Source: Chloroflexota bacterium (GTDB lineage Bacteria > Chloroflexota > Anaerolineae > Aggregatilineales > Phototrophicaceae). Taken from it: a DNA stretch of 64,000 bases. The stretch lies in contig JACAER010000006.1 in NCBI GenBank assembly GCA_013388745.1, positions 248,001 to 312,000 on the forward strand, read 5' to 3'. The translations under genes were made by a program, and so were the position numbers. The notes below the pieces were generated by a model that saw only the letters and a list, made by a program, of their open reading frames with translations, did not search any database and was not told the origin of the DNA. Below, piece after piece: positions 16,995 through 25,220 of the stretch (position 1 is its first letter; the number at the start of each line of letters is the position of its first letter).

Positions 16995-18830
16995 ATGTGC
17001 GCTTTAAATGTTGCGAACCAGGTACAGGCAGGCGCGTATTCGGGCCAGCCGATTGTCAACAATTTTACGATCATGGCGGCGACCAAAAACGGTTCGGGCA
17101 GCCAGACCTCCAACAACGTGCTGGTGTTGTCGCTGTTCCGCATGGGGATTCCCGTCAACGGCAAGAACCTGTTTCCCTCGAATATCAAGGGACTGCCGAC
17201 ATGGTACAGCATCCGCGTGAGCAAAGACGGCTATACCGCGCGGCGCGTGACGACAGAAATCGCAGTGGTCTTCAACCTCGACACAGCAGCCGAGGACATT
17301 AACAATCTGCCGCCGGGCGGTGTCTGCCTGCTTCCAGCGGAGTGGAAGTGGACCCAGAGCCGGCAGGACATTGTCTACTACGAACTGCCGGTGAAAGAGC
17401 TGATGGCGAAAACCGATATTCCCTCAGATTTTCGCGATCGTATCGCCAACATGGTATATGTGGGCGCGGTGGCGCAGTTGTTCGGCATCCCCATGGATGT
17501 CATCTATAAAGCGCTGTTGGACAACTTCAACGGCAAAGAAAAGCCCACCAAAATGAATTACAACGTAGCGGCGCTGGCCTACGATTGGGCGAAAGACAAC
17601 CTGCAAAAGCGCGATCCCTATCGTTTTGAGCCGATGAACAAGACCCAGGGCAAGATTCTGATCAGCGGCAACGAAGCCGGCGCGCTCGGTTCGCTCTGGG
17701 GCGGCGTGAGCATTGTCGCCTGGTATCCGATTACGCCTTCGACAAGCCTGGTAGATGCCGTGTTGGATTACAAGCATCTGCGGCGCGACCCGGCGACGAA
17801 CAAAGAAACGGTCGCCATTGTGCAGGCCGAAGACGAATTATCCGCCGTCGGCATGATTATCGGCGCGGGCTGGGCGGGGGCGCGCGCGATGACCTCCACC
17901 AGCGGCCCCGGTATCAGCCTGATGTCGGAATTCGCCGGGCTGGCGTATTTCGCGGAAATCCCCTGCGTGATCTGGGACATTACACGCCTTGGACCGAGCA
18001 CCGGCCTGCCGACCCGCACCAGCCAGGGCGACATTTTGTTCGCCCACTTCCTCGGACACGGTGACACACGGCAGATTTGTTTGCTGCCGGGCACGGTGGA
18101 AGAATGCTTTGAGTTCGGCTGGCGCGCCTTTGACATTGCCGAACAATTCCAGTCGCCAGTCTTTGTGCTGAGCGATTTGGATCTGGGTATGAACAATTGG
18201 ATGGGCGAGCCGTTCGCCTATCCCAGCCAAAAGATCAATCACGGCAAGCGGCTGGATAAAGAAAAGCTGGAAGAATTCTTCGCCAAATACGGCGAATGGT
18301 ATCGCTACAAGGACTATGATGGTGACGGCGTAGGCTATCGTACTGTGCCCGGCACAGACCACCCGCGCGCGGCCTTCTTCACGCGCGGCACCGGACACAC
18401 TGAAAAGGCGCTCTACAGCGAAAAGAGCGCCGATTGGGTGGCGAACATGGAACGCCTGCATCGCAAGATGGAAAACGCGCGTGATCTGCTGCCGCCGCCC
18501 ATGATCGATTATCACGCCGGCAAGAAGATCGGCATTATCTCTTTCGGCACCAACGAACCGGCGATCGCCGAAGCGCGCGATTGGCTGGCGGCCCAGGGCA
18601 TCCAGACCAATTATCTGCGCGCGCGCGCGCTGCCGTTGGCGCATGCAGTTCACGAATTCGTGAAGCAGCACGAGCAGGTGTACGTGATCGAAAACAACTT
18701 CGACGGCCAGTTGTGCCAGATTATCCGCATGGAAATACATGACACGCGCCATGTCACCGCGCTGACTTTGGGCGACAGCCTGCCGATGACCCCCGATTGG
18801 ATTGTGAAGCAGATTGTGGAGAAGAAATAA
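16995..18830 (+). CDS. korA: 2-oxoacid:ferredoxin oxidoreductase, fused gamma/alpha subunit
   Basis: A 611-residue fusion of the gamma domain (about residues 15-195) and the pyrimidine-binding alpha domain (about 215-610). The gamma part has LFRMGIPVNGKNLFPSNIKG and LPTWYSIRVSKDGY. The alpha part starts GNEAGALGSLWGG and includes WYPITPSTSLVD, AEDELSAVGMIIGAGWAGA and TSTSGPGISLMSEF, the standard OFOR motifs. With the beta subunit it oxidatively decarboxylates a 2-oxoacid with CoA, reducing ferredoxin. The family suggests 2-oxoglutarate but the substrate is not certain. The AAGGAG site is about 20 bases from ATG 16995, longer than usual, yet no better in-frame start exists. The beta gene starts one base after its stop. 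Confidence 0.9.
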   Translation: MCALNVANQVQAGAYSGQPIVNNFTIMAATKNGSGSQTSNNVLVLSLFRMGIPVNGKNLFPSNIKGLPTWYSIRVSKDGYTARRVTTEIAVVFNLDTAAEDINNLPPGGVCLLPAEWKWTQSRQDIVYYELPVKELMAKTDIPSDFRDRIANMVYVGAVAQLFGIPMDVIYKALLDNFNGKEKPTKMNYNVAALAYDWAKDNLQKRDPYRFEPMNKTQGKILISGNEAGALGSLWGGVSIVAWYPITPSTSLVDAVLDYKHLRRDPATNKETVAIVQAEDELSAVGMIIGAGWAGARAMTSTSGPGISLMSEFAGLAYFAEIPCVIWDITRLGPSTGLPTRTSQGDILFAHFLGHGDTRQICLLPGTVEECFEFGWRAFDIAEQFQSPVFVLSDLDLGMNNWMGEPFAYPSQKINHGKRLDKEKLEEFFAKYGEWYRYKDYDGDGVGYRTVPGTDHPRAAFFTRGTGHTEKALYSEKSADWVANMERLHRKMENARDLLPPPMIDYHAGKKIGIISFGTNEPAIAEARDWLAAQGIQTNYLRARALPLAHAVHEFVKQHEQVYVIENNFDGQLCQIIRMEIHDTRHVTALTLGDSLPMTPDWIVKQIVEKK

Positions 18831-18831
18831 G

Positions 18832-19884
18832 ATGCCGCCAAAAGCCAATATCGGAAAAACCAATGTCTTAGGGCTGGAACGCGCTGACTATAAGGGGCTG
18901 ACAAGCACCCTCTGCCCCGGCTGTGGACACGACTCGATTTCGAACCAGATTATCAGCATGGCCTTCGAGATGGGCTTGCAGCAGCACAATGTTGTGAAGT
19001 TCAGCGGGATTGGCTGCTCCAGCAAAACCCCCGCCTATTTTCTGAACGGGTCGCATGGCTTCAACAGCCTGCACGGGCGTATGCCCTCGGTGGCGACCGG
19101 CGCGACGCTGGCGAACAATCGGTTAATAGCGCTGGGCGTCAGCGGCGACGGCGATACCGGCAGCATCGGTTTCGGCCAGTTCAAGCACATGATTCGCCGC
19201 AACGTGCCGATTGTCTATATCATCGAGAACAACGGGGTGTACGGCCTGACGAAAGGGCAGTTTTCGGCCACCGCCGACGAAGGCCAAAAGCTGAAGTACT
19301 ACGGCGAAAACCCGCTGCCGGCCATTGATCTGGCGCTGGAAGCGATTATCGGCGGCTGCACCTTTGTGGCCCGCAGTTTTTCGGGCGATGCCAAGCAGGT
19401 GCAAACGCTGCTCAAGGCGGCGATTTCGCATCGCGGCACAGCCGTGGTGGACATCATCAGCCCATGCGTCACTTTCAACAATGACCCGCAGTCCAACAAG
19501 AGCTACGACTACGGCAAGAAAAACGAAATCCCGCTCCATCACATCGACTTTATCCAGGGCGGATTCGTGCCGGCGCGCGAAGAAATCACGGTGGAATACG
19601 GCGAAGGCGAAGTGATCGACGTCAATATGCACGATGGCTCGACCATCCGCCTGAAGAAACTGGGACGCGACCACGACCCGCGCAGCCGCGCGCGCGCCAT
19701 CGCCCTGCTGGAAGAAGCGCAGCGCGAGCAGACTTTCGTCACCGGGCTGCTGTACTACGAAGAACCGCGCCCGCTGCTGGGCGAAACGCTGCATCTGGTG
19801 GAAGAACCGCTGGCGAACCTGAGTGATGACCAACTTCGCCCATCGCGCGAGGCGCTGGACAAGCTGATGCACGCATTCATGTGA
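18832..19884 (+). CDS. korB: 2-oxoacid:ferredoxin oxidoreductase, beta subunit
   Basis: A 350-residue thiamine-diphosphate-binding subunit. The N-terminal CPGCGHDSISNQI supplies cysteines near the cofactor. GVSGDGDTGSIGFGQFKHMIRRN followed by VYIIENNGVYGLTKGQ forms the Mg-ThDP motif of this family, and SPCVTFNNDPQSNKSY is the typical C-terminal substrate/cofactor segment. There is no ferredoxin-like delta domain, so electrons would pass to a free ferredoxin. ATG 18832 begins one base after the alpha stop codon; a longer frame upstream is less likely. Together with the preceding gene it forms the complete two-subunit enzyme, and a hairpin follows. Confidence 0.91.
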   Translation: MPPKANIGKTNVLGLERADYKGLTSTLCPGCGHDSISNQIISMAFEMGLQQHNVVKFSGIGCSSKTPAYFLNGSHGFNSLHGRMPSVATGATLANNRLIALGVSGDGDTGSIGFGQFKHMIRRNVPIVYIIENNGVYGLTKGQFSATADEGQKLKYYGENPLPAIDLALEAIIGGCTFVARSFSGDAKQVQTLLKAAISHRGTAVVDIISPCVTFNNDPQSNKSYDYGKKNEIPLHHIDFIQGGFVPAREEITVEYGEGEVIDVNMHDGSTIRLKKLGRDHDPRSRARAIALLEEAQREQTFVTGLLYYEEPRPLLGETLHLVEEPLANLSDDQLRPSREALDKLMHAFM

Positions 19885-19917
19885 GCGCAAACATTAAAAA
19901 ACAGTAAATTCCGTAAA

Positions 19918-19944
19918 ATAGGCCGGGAAAATCTCCCGGCCTAT
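19918..19944 (+). terminator. Terminator hairpin after korB
   Basis: An 11-bp stem (ataggccggga / tcccggcctat) has a 5-base loop. The T-run on the plus strand is poor, but A-rich sequence precedes it. It separates the oxidoreductase genes from the next exported-protein gene. Confidence 0.65.
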
Positions 19945-20015
19945 GCGTTTAAAACAGCCGAAGTTCGTTATACTGGGGATGTATCGTGCCTAACTACCCT
20001 AAGGAGCAAAAAAGT

Positions 20016-20780
20016 ATGAAGAAAGCACTATTGACATTGCTGCTGCTGGCGGCGCTGTTGACCGTCAGCGGCGTGCTGGCGCAGGACGAAGACCCCATCG
20101 AAATCGCATACGGCGATGTGGTCGATGGCGAAATCGACGACGACCTCTTTGAGGTCAACTATATCTTTGAGGGCGCAGAAGACGACATCGTCATGATCGA
20201 GATGTTCGCCGAACCCGGCACGTATGATCTCGATTCGGTGGTACAGCTCAAGGATGATGACGGGGATGTGCTCTTCGAAAACGACAGCTTCTTCTACCCC
20301 GGCTCGGTGATCGTGGCACAACTGCGCCGTGACGGCCAGTACATCATTACGGCCACACGCTATAACGGCGAAGAGGGTTCGAGCGAAGGCCCCTACATGC
20401 TGCGGCTGACACTGGTCGAACCTGTGCAGTTGGGCGACACCTTCGAAACACAGATTTTCTCAGATTACGATACTGAAGAAACGGTGCTGCCGGAATTCGG
20501 CGTGCTGTATCTGGACAGCGACGTGGACGCTACAGTCCGGTTTGAAGCAGACGAAGGCGATATTTTCGCCGCCTTCCGCTTGGTGCAGATCGACCCCGAC
20601 GCCTTCAGCGGCTACTTCACCATCGCCGATTTCAGCCCCGGCGTGCCGATCTATAACATGTCGTTCGACGTGGAACTGCAAGACGAGACACTCTATGTGT
20701 TCTACGCCTATCGCGCCTTTGGCTCATATGCCTTTGAAGCCGATCCCGTAGACGTGTTTATCACGATCGAAGAACGTTAG
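20016..20780 (+). CDS. Exported acidic protein, PPC-like beta domains
   Basis: A 254-residue secreted protein. ATG 20016 has AAGGAG about 10 bases upstream and a -10-like TATACT at 19969-19974. The signal peptide (KKALLTLLLLAALLTVSGVLAQ) is cleaved after the AQ. The mature part is very acidic and has the pattern of pre-peptidase C-terminal (PPC) beta-sandwiches: GDVVDGEIDDDLFEVNYIF, YDLDSVVQLKDDDGDVLFEN and DGQYIITATRYNGEEGSSEGPYML, with a second, more divergent copy after residue 145. Calcium-binding acidic turns are possible. No catalytic domain is present, so it probably acts as a binding or structural protein in the cell wall or medium. Confidence 0.78.
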   Translation: MKKALLTLLLLAALLTVSGVLAQDEDPIEIAYGDVVDGEIDDDLFEVNYIFEGAEDDIVMIEMFAEPGTYDLDSVVQLKDDDGDVLFENDSFFYPGSVIVAQLRRDGQYIITATRYNGEEGSSEGPYMLRLTLVEPVQLGDTFETQIFSDYDTEETVLPEFGVLYLDSDVDATVRFEADEGDIFAAFRLVQIDPDAFSGYFTIADFSPGVPIYNMSFDVELQDETLYVFYAYRAFGSYAFEADPVDVFITIEER

Positions 20781-20817
20781 TTAGCCCAGTGCGTTGAAGC
20801 GCAGACAATGGAATAGC

Positions 20818-20851
20818 AAGAGCGCACACCGCAAACGTGTGCGCTCTTTTT
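20818..20851 (+). terminator. Bidirectional terminator between convergent genes
   Basis: A perfect 12-bp stem (aagagcgcacac / gtgtgcgctctt) is followed by TTT on the plus strand. It lies 12 bases from the stop of the convergent minus-strand gene and may serve both. Confidence 0.85.
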
Positions 20852-20862
20852 GTTGGCGCGGG

Positions 20863-22632
20863 TCAGCGCTGTTCCAGATGCGCGGCGGCGAACTGTCCCC
20901 AGACGGTTGCCGGATACGCCGACCACAGGTCGAAATACGCCTGACGCGCGTTGGTGCGATCGCCAAGCAGGTCATAGACCAGCGCTTGAATGTAGAGGCC
21001 TTCGGGCGCCAGCGGCACATCGGATGTCGCGCGGCGCAGATTATCCAGCAGCGCCAGCGTACCGATCAGATCACCGCGATCCAGCAGCAGTTCGTAAATA
21101 CTGTCGGGCGGCACAATTTGTGAAGGCGGCAGCGCCGCTTCTTCGAAGCCGGCAGGTGCGTTCGGCAGACGTTCGGCGGCATAAAATTCGCGCGTCAGCG
21201 GCGCAAACGCCCACCAGCTTGCCCCCGCGATGTCGAAATTTACGGCGATGCGCGGCGCGCGCCCAGCCTCCACAAACTCCACTGTCTGGAGCACCCGGAA
21301 ACCCAGCCCATTCAGTTGATCGACCAGCGGAATATCGCGGCGCGGCGGATTTTCGGTGAATAAGCGTTCCAGCACACCATCGACATCACACGCCCCATAC
21401 GGCGACGCCAACTGTACGGCGGCGCAGATATCCAGCGAAGTCGCGTTGGCCTCTGCGGCAGCGGCCAGAAAAGCGCTGGTCTGCATGATCAGCCATTCGT
21501 CGCCCATCGCCAACCCCTGCAACTGTTCAACTTGGTCAATGGCGACCTGGCGCTGGCCGTCAAGTTCGTACAGCATCGCCAGCACCATAGCGGCGCGCGA
21601 GGAGCCGGCATCGCCGAACGGATAGCGGGCGATGATGTTCTGCACTGTGTTGATCGCTTCGGCAGGAGGCAGCACGAACAACGGCTCGGCTTGCAGCAGG
21701 GCACACGCCAGGCTGTCTTGCTGGACATAGGCGTTGGCGTTGATGGCCGACGGGCGGAACGCATTGGCGTTCCATGTCCAACTGACAGGCTGCTCGCCCA
21801 GGCAGCCCCAGGCCGGCGATTCGAGACGATAAGCCATCACAGTGATGGTTTGCGTGCCCTGCGGCCAACTGAGCAGCCGCCCGAACTGGATGCGGCTGCC
21901 GCTTTGCGCCTGGTTAATTACCTGGCCGCCGCGCGCGCCGTAAATCAGCATTTCGATCGGGTTGGCCGCTGCGGGACGGTTGACTAGCAGCACCAGTTCA
22001 TCGACGGTATCGCCGTTGGCATCTCCCAGACGTTCGAGCATCAGGCTGGCGCTGGCGCCAAAAGGCGCGGCCGGGAAGGGTGGCACAGCGCTGAAAAGCT
22101 GATACTGCCCCTCGACATCAAAATTGGCGAGCGTGTAATCTTCATAGAGGATTTCGCCGCTTGCGGTGCTGGCGACGGTGTGCAGCATGGCTTCGGGCTG
22201 CGCATCGCCGTTGACTTCTGCTGGATAGGTTTCAACCAGTATCGTTGCTGTGCCCAATGTGGCGGTCAGGCTGAAATCGGGGAAGCGCGTATTCAGCAGA
22301 GTCAGCACATAGGGGCGTATCATGCTGCGCATATCGACGCTGCCGCGCGGCGCGGCCAGCATTTGCGTCAACAGCGCCGCGCGCTGCGCCGGGTCGCGTG
22401 GCGCATCCGGGAAGCGCTGGCTGAGTTCAAACAGGGTCAGGCGCACTATATCCTGCGCGCCGGGTTCGTCGGCGGTCAACCGCGCTATGCCATCAGAGAG
22501 CAAGGCCAACAGATCGGTGTCCTGCCAGGCGCGCAGCGCATAGCGTTCGAACGGGGCGCCGGGCGGTTCCTGCGCGCGCACACCCGGCCCACTCAACCCA
22601 AACAGGAGCAGCAGGAGCAAAAAGTGGCGCAT
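20863..22632 (-). CDS. Exported protein of unknown function with a TPR-like region
   Basis: I set the start at ATG 22632 because AAGGAGG lies 8 bases upstream and a signal peptide follows at once (FLLLLLLFGLSGPGVRAQ). The mature protein of about 570 residues begins with helical repeats. It then has a beta-rich middle with an acidic loop resembling a calcium or FG-GAP turn (LGDANGDTVDELVLL), and ends with TPR-like helices (YIQALVYDLLGDRTNARQAYFDLW). Cysteines appear in pairs (WGCLGE, DSLACALL, DICAAVQ), compatible with extracellular disulfides. I recognise no catalytic motif. The HEAT/Yip1-like gene lies 26 bases upstream on the same strand, so they may be co-transcribed. Confidence 0.75.
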   Translation of the reverse strand: MRHFLLLLLLFGLSGPGVRAQEPPGAPFERYALRAWQDTDLLALLSDGIARLTADEPGAQDIVRLTLFELSQRFPDAPRDPAQRAALLTQMLAAPRGSVDMRSMIRPYVLTLLNTRFPDFSLTATLGTATILVETYPAEVNGDAQPEAMLHTVASTASGEILYEDYTLANFDVEGQYQLFSAVPPFPAAPFGASASLMLERLGDANGDTVDELVLLVNRPAAANPIEMLIYGARGGQVINQAQSGSRIQFGRLLSWPQGTQTITVMAYRLESPAWGCLGEQPVSWTWNANAFRPSAINANAYVQQDSLACALLQAEPLFVLPPAEAINTVQNIIARYPFGDAGSSRAAMVLAMLYELDGQRQVAIDQVEQLQGLAMGDEWLIMQTSAFLAAAAEANATSLDICAAVQLASPYGACDVDGVLERLFTENPPRRDIPLVDQLNGLGFRVLQTVEFVEAGRAPRIAVNFDIAGASWWAFAPLTREFYAAERLPNAPAGFEEAALPPSQIVPPDSIYELLLDRGDLIGTLALLDNLRRATSDVPLAPEGLYIQALVYDLLGDRTNARQAYFDLWSAYPATVWGQFAAAHLEQR

Positions 22633-22658
22633 CGGATTGTCCTCCTTAACGCACAATA

Positions 22659-23846
22659 CTAACCACCCGAAGACAACATGCCTGCGAACAGCGATGGCAG
22701 TGTACAGCTCATGCAGGCAAAAATGACCCCCAACAGAATGCTGCCGACGATCTGTGTGGCGCAGCCTTTCCACATGCCAAAGTCATAGACCTTGCCGATG
22801 ATGGTAGAGAGCCATAGTGTCACGCCGATGTTGATGACGAACAGGACAAGACTGACGACGCTGGCAAAACTGTCGGCCTGGCGCGCGCCGGCAGAGGCGG
22901 CCATTGTGCCCACCGCGATGAAATAGACGATCACGACGACGATGGAGAAAATTTGCACGCCGATGGTGGCGGGCGTCATACGGTGAATCAGCATGGCAAG
23001 GCTGCCGTCGCCCCCCAGCATACTGACAGCGGCAAAGTGCATGACCGCCATCTGGATGGCGAACAAGATGGCCGTGAAAAGGCCGAAAGCGATGGAGGCC
23101 AGCACAAGCTGGACGCGCAGCTGCGGCAGCGTGGCGACAAACGCCTGCACATCAGGATCGACTGTGCTTCCAGTGAGCGCGGCGCTGTTGACAAGCACCT
23201 GCAAGCCCTGGAGCGCAAACAGGACCAGCGCGACCATACCGCCTGCCCACACCAGCCCAAACAGCAGCAGATCGAGCGTCGCATCGCCCCAGCCGATTTC
23301 TTTTTCGCCGCCTGCGCTGCCAGCCCCGCCTTCTTTCGGCTTGCGTTTGCGCGTCTCTTTTGGTGCGCTCAGCAGTGCGGCGATCGCTTCATCGGCGGGC
23401 AGGCCGGTCACTGTGGCGGCAATCCCGCTAGTATAGTGATCCCGTCGCAGGTTGGGATTGAGCGTGAAGGCCTTCACCAGCAGCGTTTTGGCGCGGTCAT
23501 CCTGCCCCCGGACATGTGCGTCCATCGCCTGCTCAACATATCCTCTGGAACGCTCGATATCCATCGCCGAGACATCCACTTCAGGGGCGAGATACGACGC
23601 GCCGGTTTCCTGGTCTGCGCGTTCGATGCGCACCGGCTCGGCCTCCGCCTGGCCATCCACCTCTTTTTTGAGATAGCGGCCGGCCCTGAGCGCTAAATCG
23701 CGAATCTCGGAATCCGGGTCATTCTTGTACACACGGGCGAGATGCGGCAGCGCGGCACGGTCGCCGGACTTGCCAAGCGCGATCACAGCCTGGCGGCGTT
23801 TTTGCGGGTCGGCGCTGTCTAGCTGCCTGACATACTGATCAATCAT
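22659..23846 (-). CDS. HEAT-repeat protein with Yip1-like membrane domain
   Basis: A 395-residue membrane protein. Residues 1-65 carry HEAT repeats (SADPQKRRQAVIALGKSGDRAALPHL and DPDSEIRDLALRAGRYL, each a helix-turn-helix unit). Residues about 95-160 look like a TPR pair, ending in the charged linker KETRKRKPKEGG. From about residue 185 there are five or six hydrophobic helices with the loose pattern of a Yip1 domain. The arrangement (soluble scaffold facing the cytoplasm, membrane domain behind) recalls the HEAT/membrane protein at 59132. The function is unknown. The downstream exported-protein gene starts 26 bases after the stop. Confidence 0.75.
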   Translation of the reverse strand: MIDQYVRQLDSADPQKRRQAVIALGKSGDRAALPHLARVYKNDPDSEIRDLALRAGRYLKKEVDGQAEAEPVRIERADQETGASYLAPEVDVSAMDIERSRGYVEQAMDAHVRGQDDRAKTLLVKAFTLNPNLRRDHYTSGIAATVTGLPADEAIAALLSAPKETRKRKPKEGGAGSAGGEKEIGWGDATLDLLLFGLVWAGGMVALVLFALQGLQVLVNSAALTGSTVDPDVQAFVATLPQLRVQLVLASIAFGLFTAILFAIQMAVMHFAAVSMLGGDGSLAMLIHRMTPATIGVQIFSIVVVIVYFIAVGTMAASAGARQADSFASVVSLVLFVINIGVTLWLSTIIGKVYDFGMWKGCATQIVGSILLGVIFACMSCTLPSLFAGMLSSGG

Positions 23847-23940
23847 GATAAGTCCTTTGTGTGGCGTGAATCATGCTCGTTAGCACTTATTATAGCCAAC
23901 AGTACAGAAAGCGGCGCTAACGGATTGTTATAGATTTCTC

Positions 23941-23970
23941 TTGTGTTGATCTACAAAATTCCGCTATACT
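23941..23970 (+). promoter_or_regulatory. Promoter of the FMN-riboswitch transcript
   Basis: TTGTGT at 23941-23946 and TATACT at 23965-23970 are 18 bases apart. Transcription would start about 23977, shortly before the riboswitch. The region is AT-rich compared with its surroundings. Confidence 0.55.
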
Positions 23971-23990
23971 TAAATCAAATCTTATAAGCA

Positions 23991-24166
23991 GACCTTCGGG
24001 GCAGGGTGCAATTCCCGACCGGCGGTAGAGCGTCGCCCGGCAACGAGCGGTGGCCAAGCCCGCGACCCGTGTCGCCAGCCTGTCTGGCGCGTCACAACAG
24101 ATTTGTTGTGCCGGTGGATCTGGTTCGAAGCCAGAGCCGACGGTATAGTCCGGATGGTAGAAGGTC
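23991..24166 (+). ncRNA. FMN riboswitch (RFN element)
   Basis: The P1 helix closes perfectly: GACCTTC at 23991-23997 pairs with GAAGGTC at 24160-24166. Conserved family blocks follow in order: GGGGCAGGGTGCAATTCCC, ACCGGCGGTAGAG, AAGCCCGCGACCC, then the variable arm, GAAGCCAGAGCCGACGGTAT and AGTCCGGATGGTAGAAGG. These match the FMN aptamer consensus almost base for base. FMN binding should favour the downstream terminator at 24287-24322 and so turn off the transporter genes when riboflavin is sufficient. The insert in the variable arm (about 24063-24110) is long but within normal range. Confidence 0.96.
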
Positions 24167-24215
24167 GGAGAGCCTGAGCGCGGTTCAGCGTTCGGGTCAG
24201 TTATCGTCACTACCC

Positions 24216-24240
24216 ATTGAGCGCCTGTGTGTGGCTCAAT
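24216..24240 (+). other. Hairpin between riboswitch and terminator
   Basis: A 7-bp stem (attgagc / gctcaat) with an 11-base loop lies between the aptamer and the terminator. It may be part of the expression platform, as an anti-antiterminator or spacer element. No alternative pairing with the terminator arms is obvious by eye. Confidence 0.4.
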
Positions 24241-24286
24241 CGTCGTAGGCGTATTTGCTGTCCTCCGATTCTTTGCGCTGTCTTTG

Positions 24287-24322
24287 CCCTGTTGTGCTGC
24301 GCTTCAACAACAGGGTTTTTTT
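24287..24322 (+). terminator. Riboswitch expression-platform terminator
   Basis: An 8-bp stem (ccctgttg / caacaggg), a 13-base loop and seven T residues end right before ATG 24323. The AGGG of the 3' arm (24312-24315) is also the only Shine-Dalgarno-like sequence for the permease. Folding of this hairpin would therefore both end transcription and hide the ribosome site. Confidence 0.9.
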
Positions 24323-25162
24323 ATGCGTATCAGCGCACCCTATGATCTGAAAAACCAAACGCCGCGCCCACGTTCAGTGCAGAAGATGTGGCGGCGCGAT
24401 GCCCTGCGCCGCGCCGCGCCGCTGCTGACGCTGCTGTTGGTACTGGCGGTCTGGCAGCTTGTCACCCTGCTGCAAATTTACCCGGCGTTAATCATCCCCG
24501 CGCCGCTCACTGTGCTCGAAAAATTTATCGAAGTCGTGAGCGATGGCCGCCTGTGGCCGCACTTGCAAGCCACACTGGTGGCGGTGCTGGCTGCTTTAGC
24601 GTTTGGCTCATTTGCTGGGCTGGTGTTGGGCTACCTGATCGCCAAGAGTCCGCTGCTGGAAAATCTGCTTTCGCCGCTGATTATTGCGTTTCAGGCGACA
24701 CCGATTGTGGCTTATGCGCCGCTGCTGGTGATCTGGTTCGGCAGCGGGCCGGAAAGCAAAATCGTTACTGCCACACTCATCGTCTTTTTTCCGATGCTGA
24801 TGAATACCATCGTCGGCATTCGCAGTGTGCCGCCGGGGCTGCGCGATGTCATGCGCGCCCTGCGTGCCAGCCGCTGGCAGATGTTCGCCAAGCTGGAAGT
24901 GCCCGCTGCCATGCCGCTGCTGATCGGCGGCCTGAAGATGAGCGCGACGCTGGCCGTGATCGGCGCCGTGGTAGGCGAGTTCATCGCGGCGCGCGCCGGG
25001 CTGGGCTATCTCATTAACGCCGCGCGCACGGCTTTTGATACGCCGCTGGTGATCGTCGCCGTTTTGACACTCACCGCCCTGGCGCTGACGTTGTACAGCC
25101 TGGTAGGGCTGCTGGCGCGTTACGCGCTGGCCTGGCAGCGGCGGGCGCAGCGCGGGCAGTGA
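24323..25162 (+). CDS. ribX: ABC transporter permease, probable riboflavin uptake
   Basis: A 279-residue permease of the binding-protein-dependent transport family (BPD_transp_1). It has about six membrane helices and the EAA loop region VMRALRASRWQMFAKLEVPAAMPLLIGGL facing the ATPase. The FMN riboswitch directly upstream argues that the substrate is riboflavin or a precursor; RibX is the established name for such permeases in FMN-riboswitch-linked RibXY systems. ATG 24323 follows the terminator T-run; a second ATG at 24386 is possible but has a weaker leader. The binding-protein and ATPase genes follow on the same strand. Related permeases move thiamine precursors or nitrate/sulfonates, but the riboswitch decides. 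Confidence 0.88.
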   Translation: MRISAPYDLKNQTPRPRSVQKMWRRDALRRAAPLLTLLLVLAVWQLVTLLQIYPALIIPAPLTVLEKFIEVVSDGRLWPHLQATLVAVLAALAFGSFAGLVLGYLIAKSPLLENLLSPLIIAFQATPIVAYAPLLVIWFGSGPESKIVTATLIVFFPMLMNTIVGIRSVPPGLRDVMRALRASRWQMFAKLEVPAAMPLLIGGLKMSATLAVIGAVVGEFIAARAGLGYLINAARTAFDTPLVIVAVLTLTALALTLYSLVGLLARYALAWQRRAQRGQ

Positions 25163-25220
25163 TGCACGTTTGACCGTTTTGCTGTGGTCACACAGCCTTT
25201 GTTGCCGAGGAGAACCCTTC

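Noticed and set aside
16936..17007. 23-codon frame MFGARLSPGIDKEQ... overlapping the korA start
   Set aside because: It has a GGGG-like site but no further support; the korA frame continues independently. It could be a leader peptide but nothing shows it.
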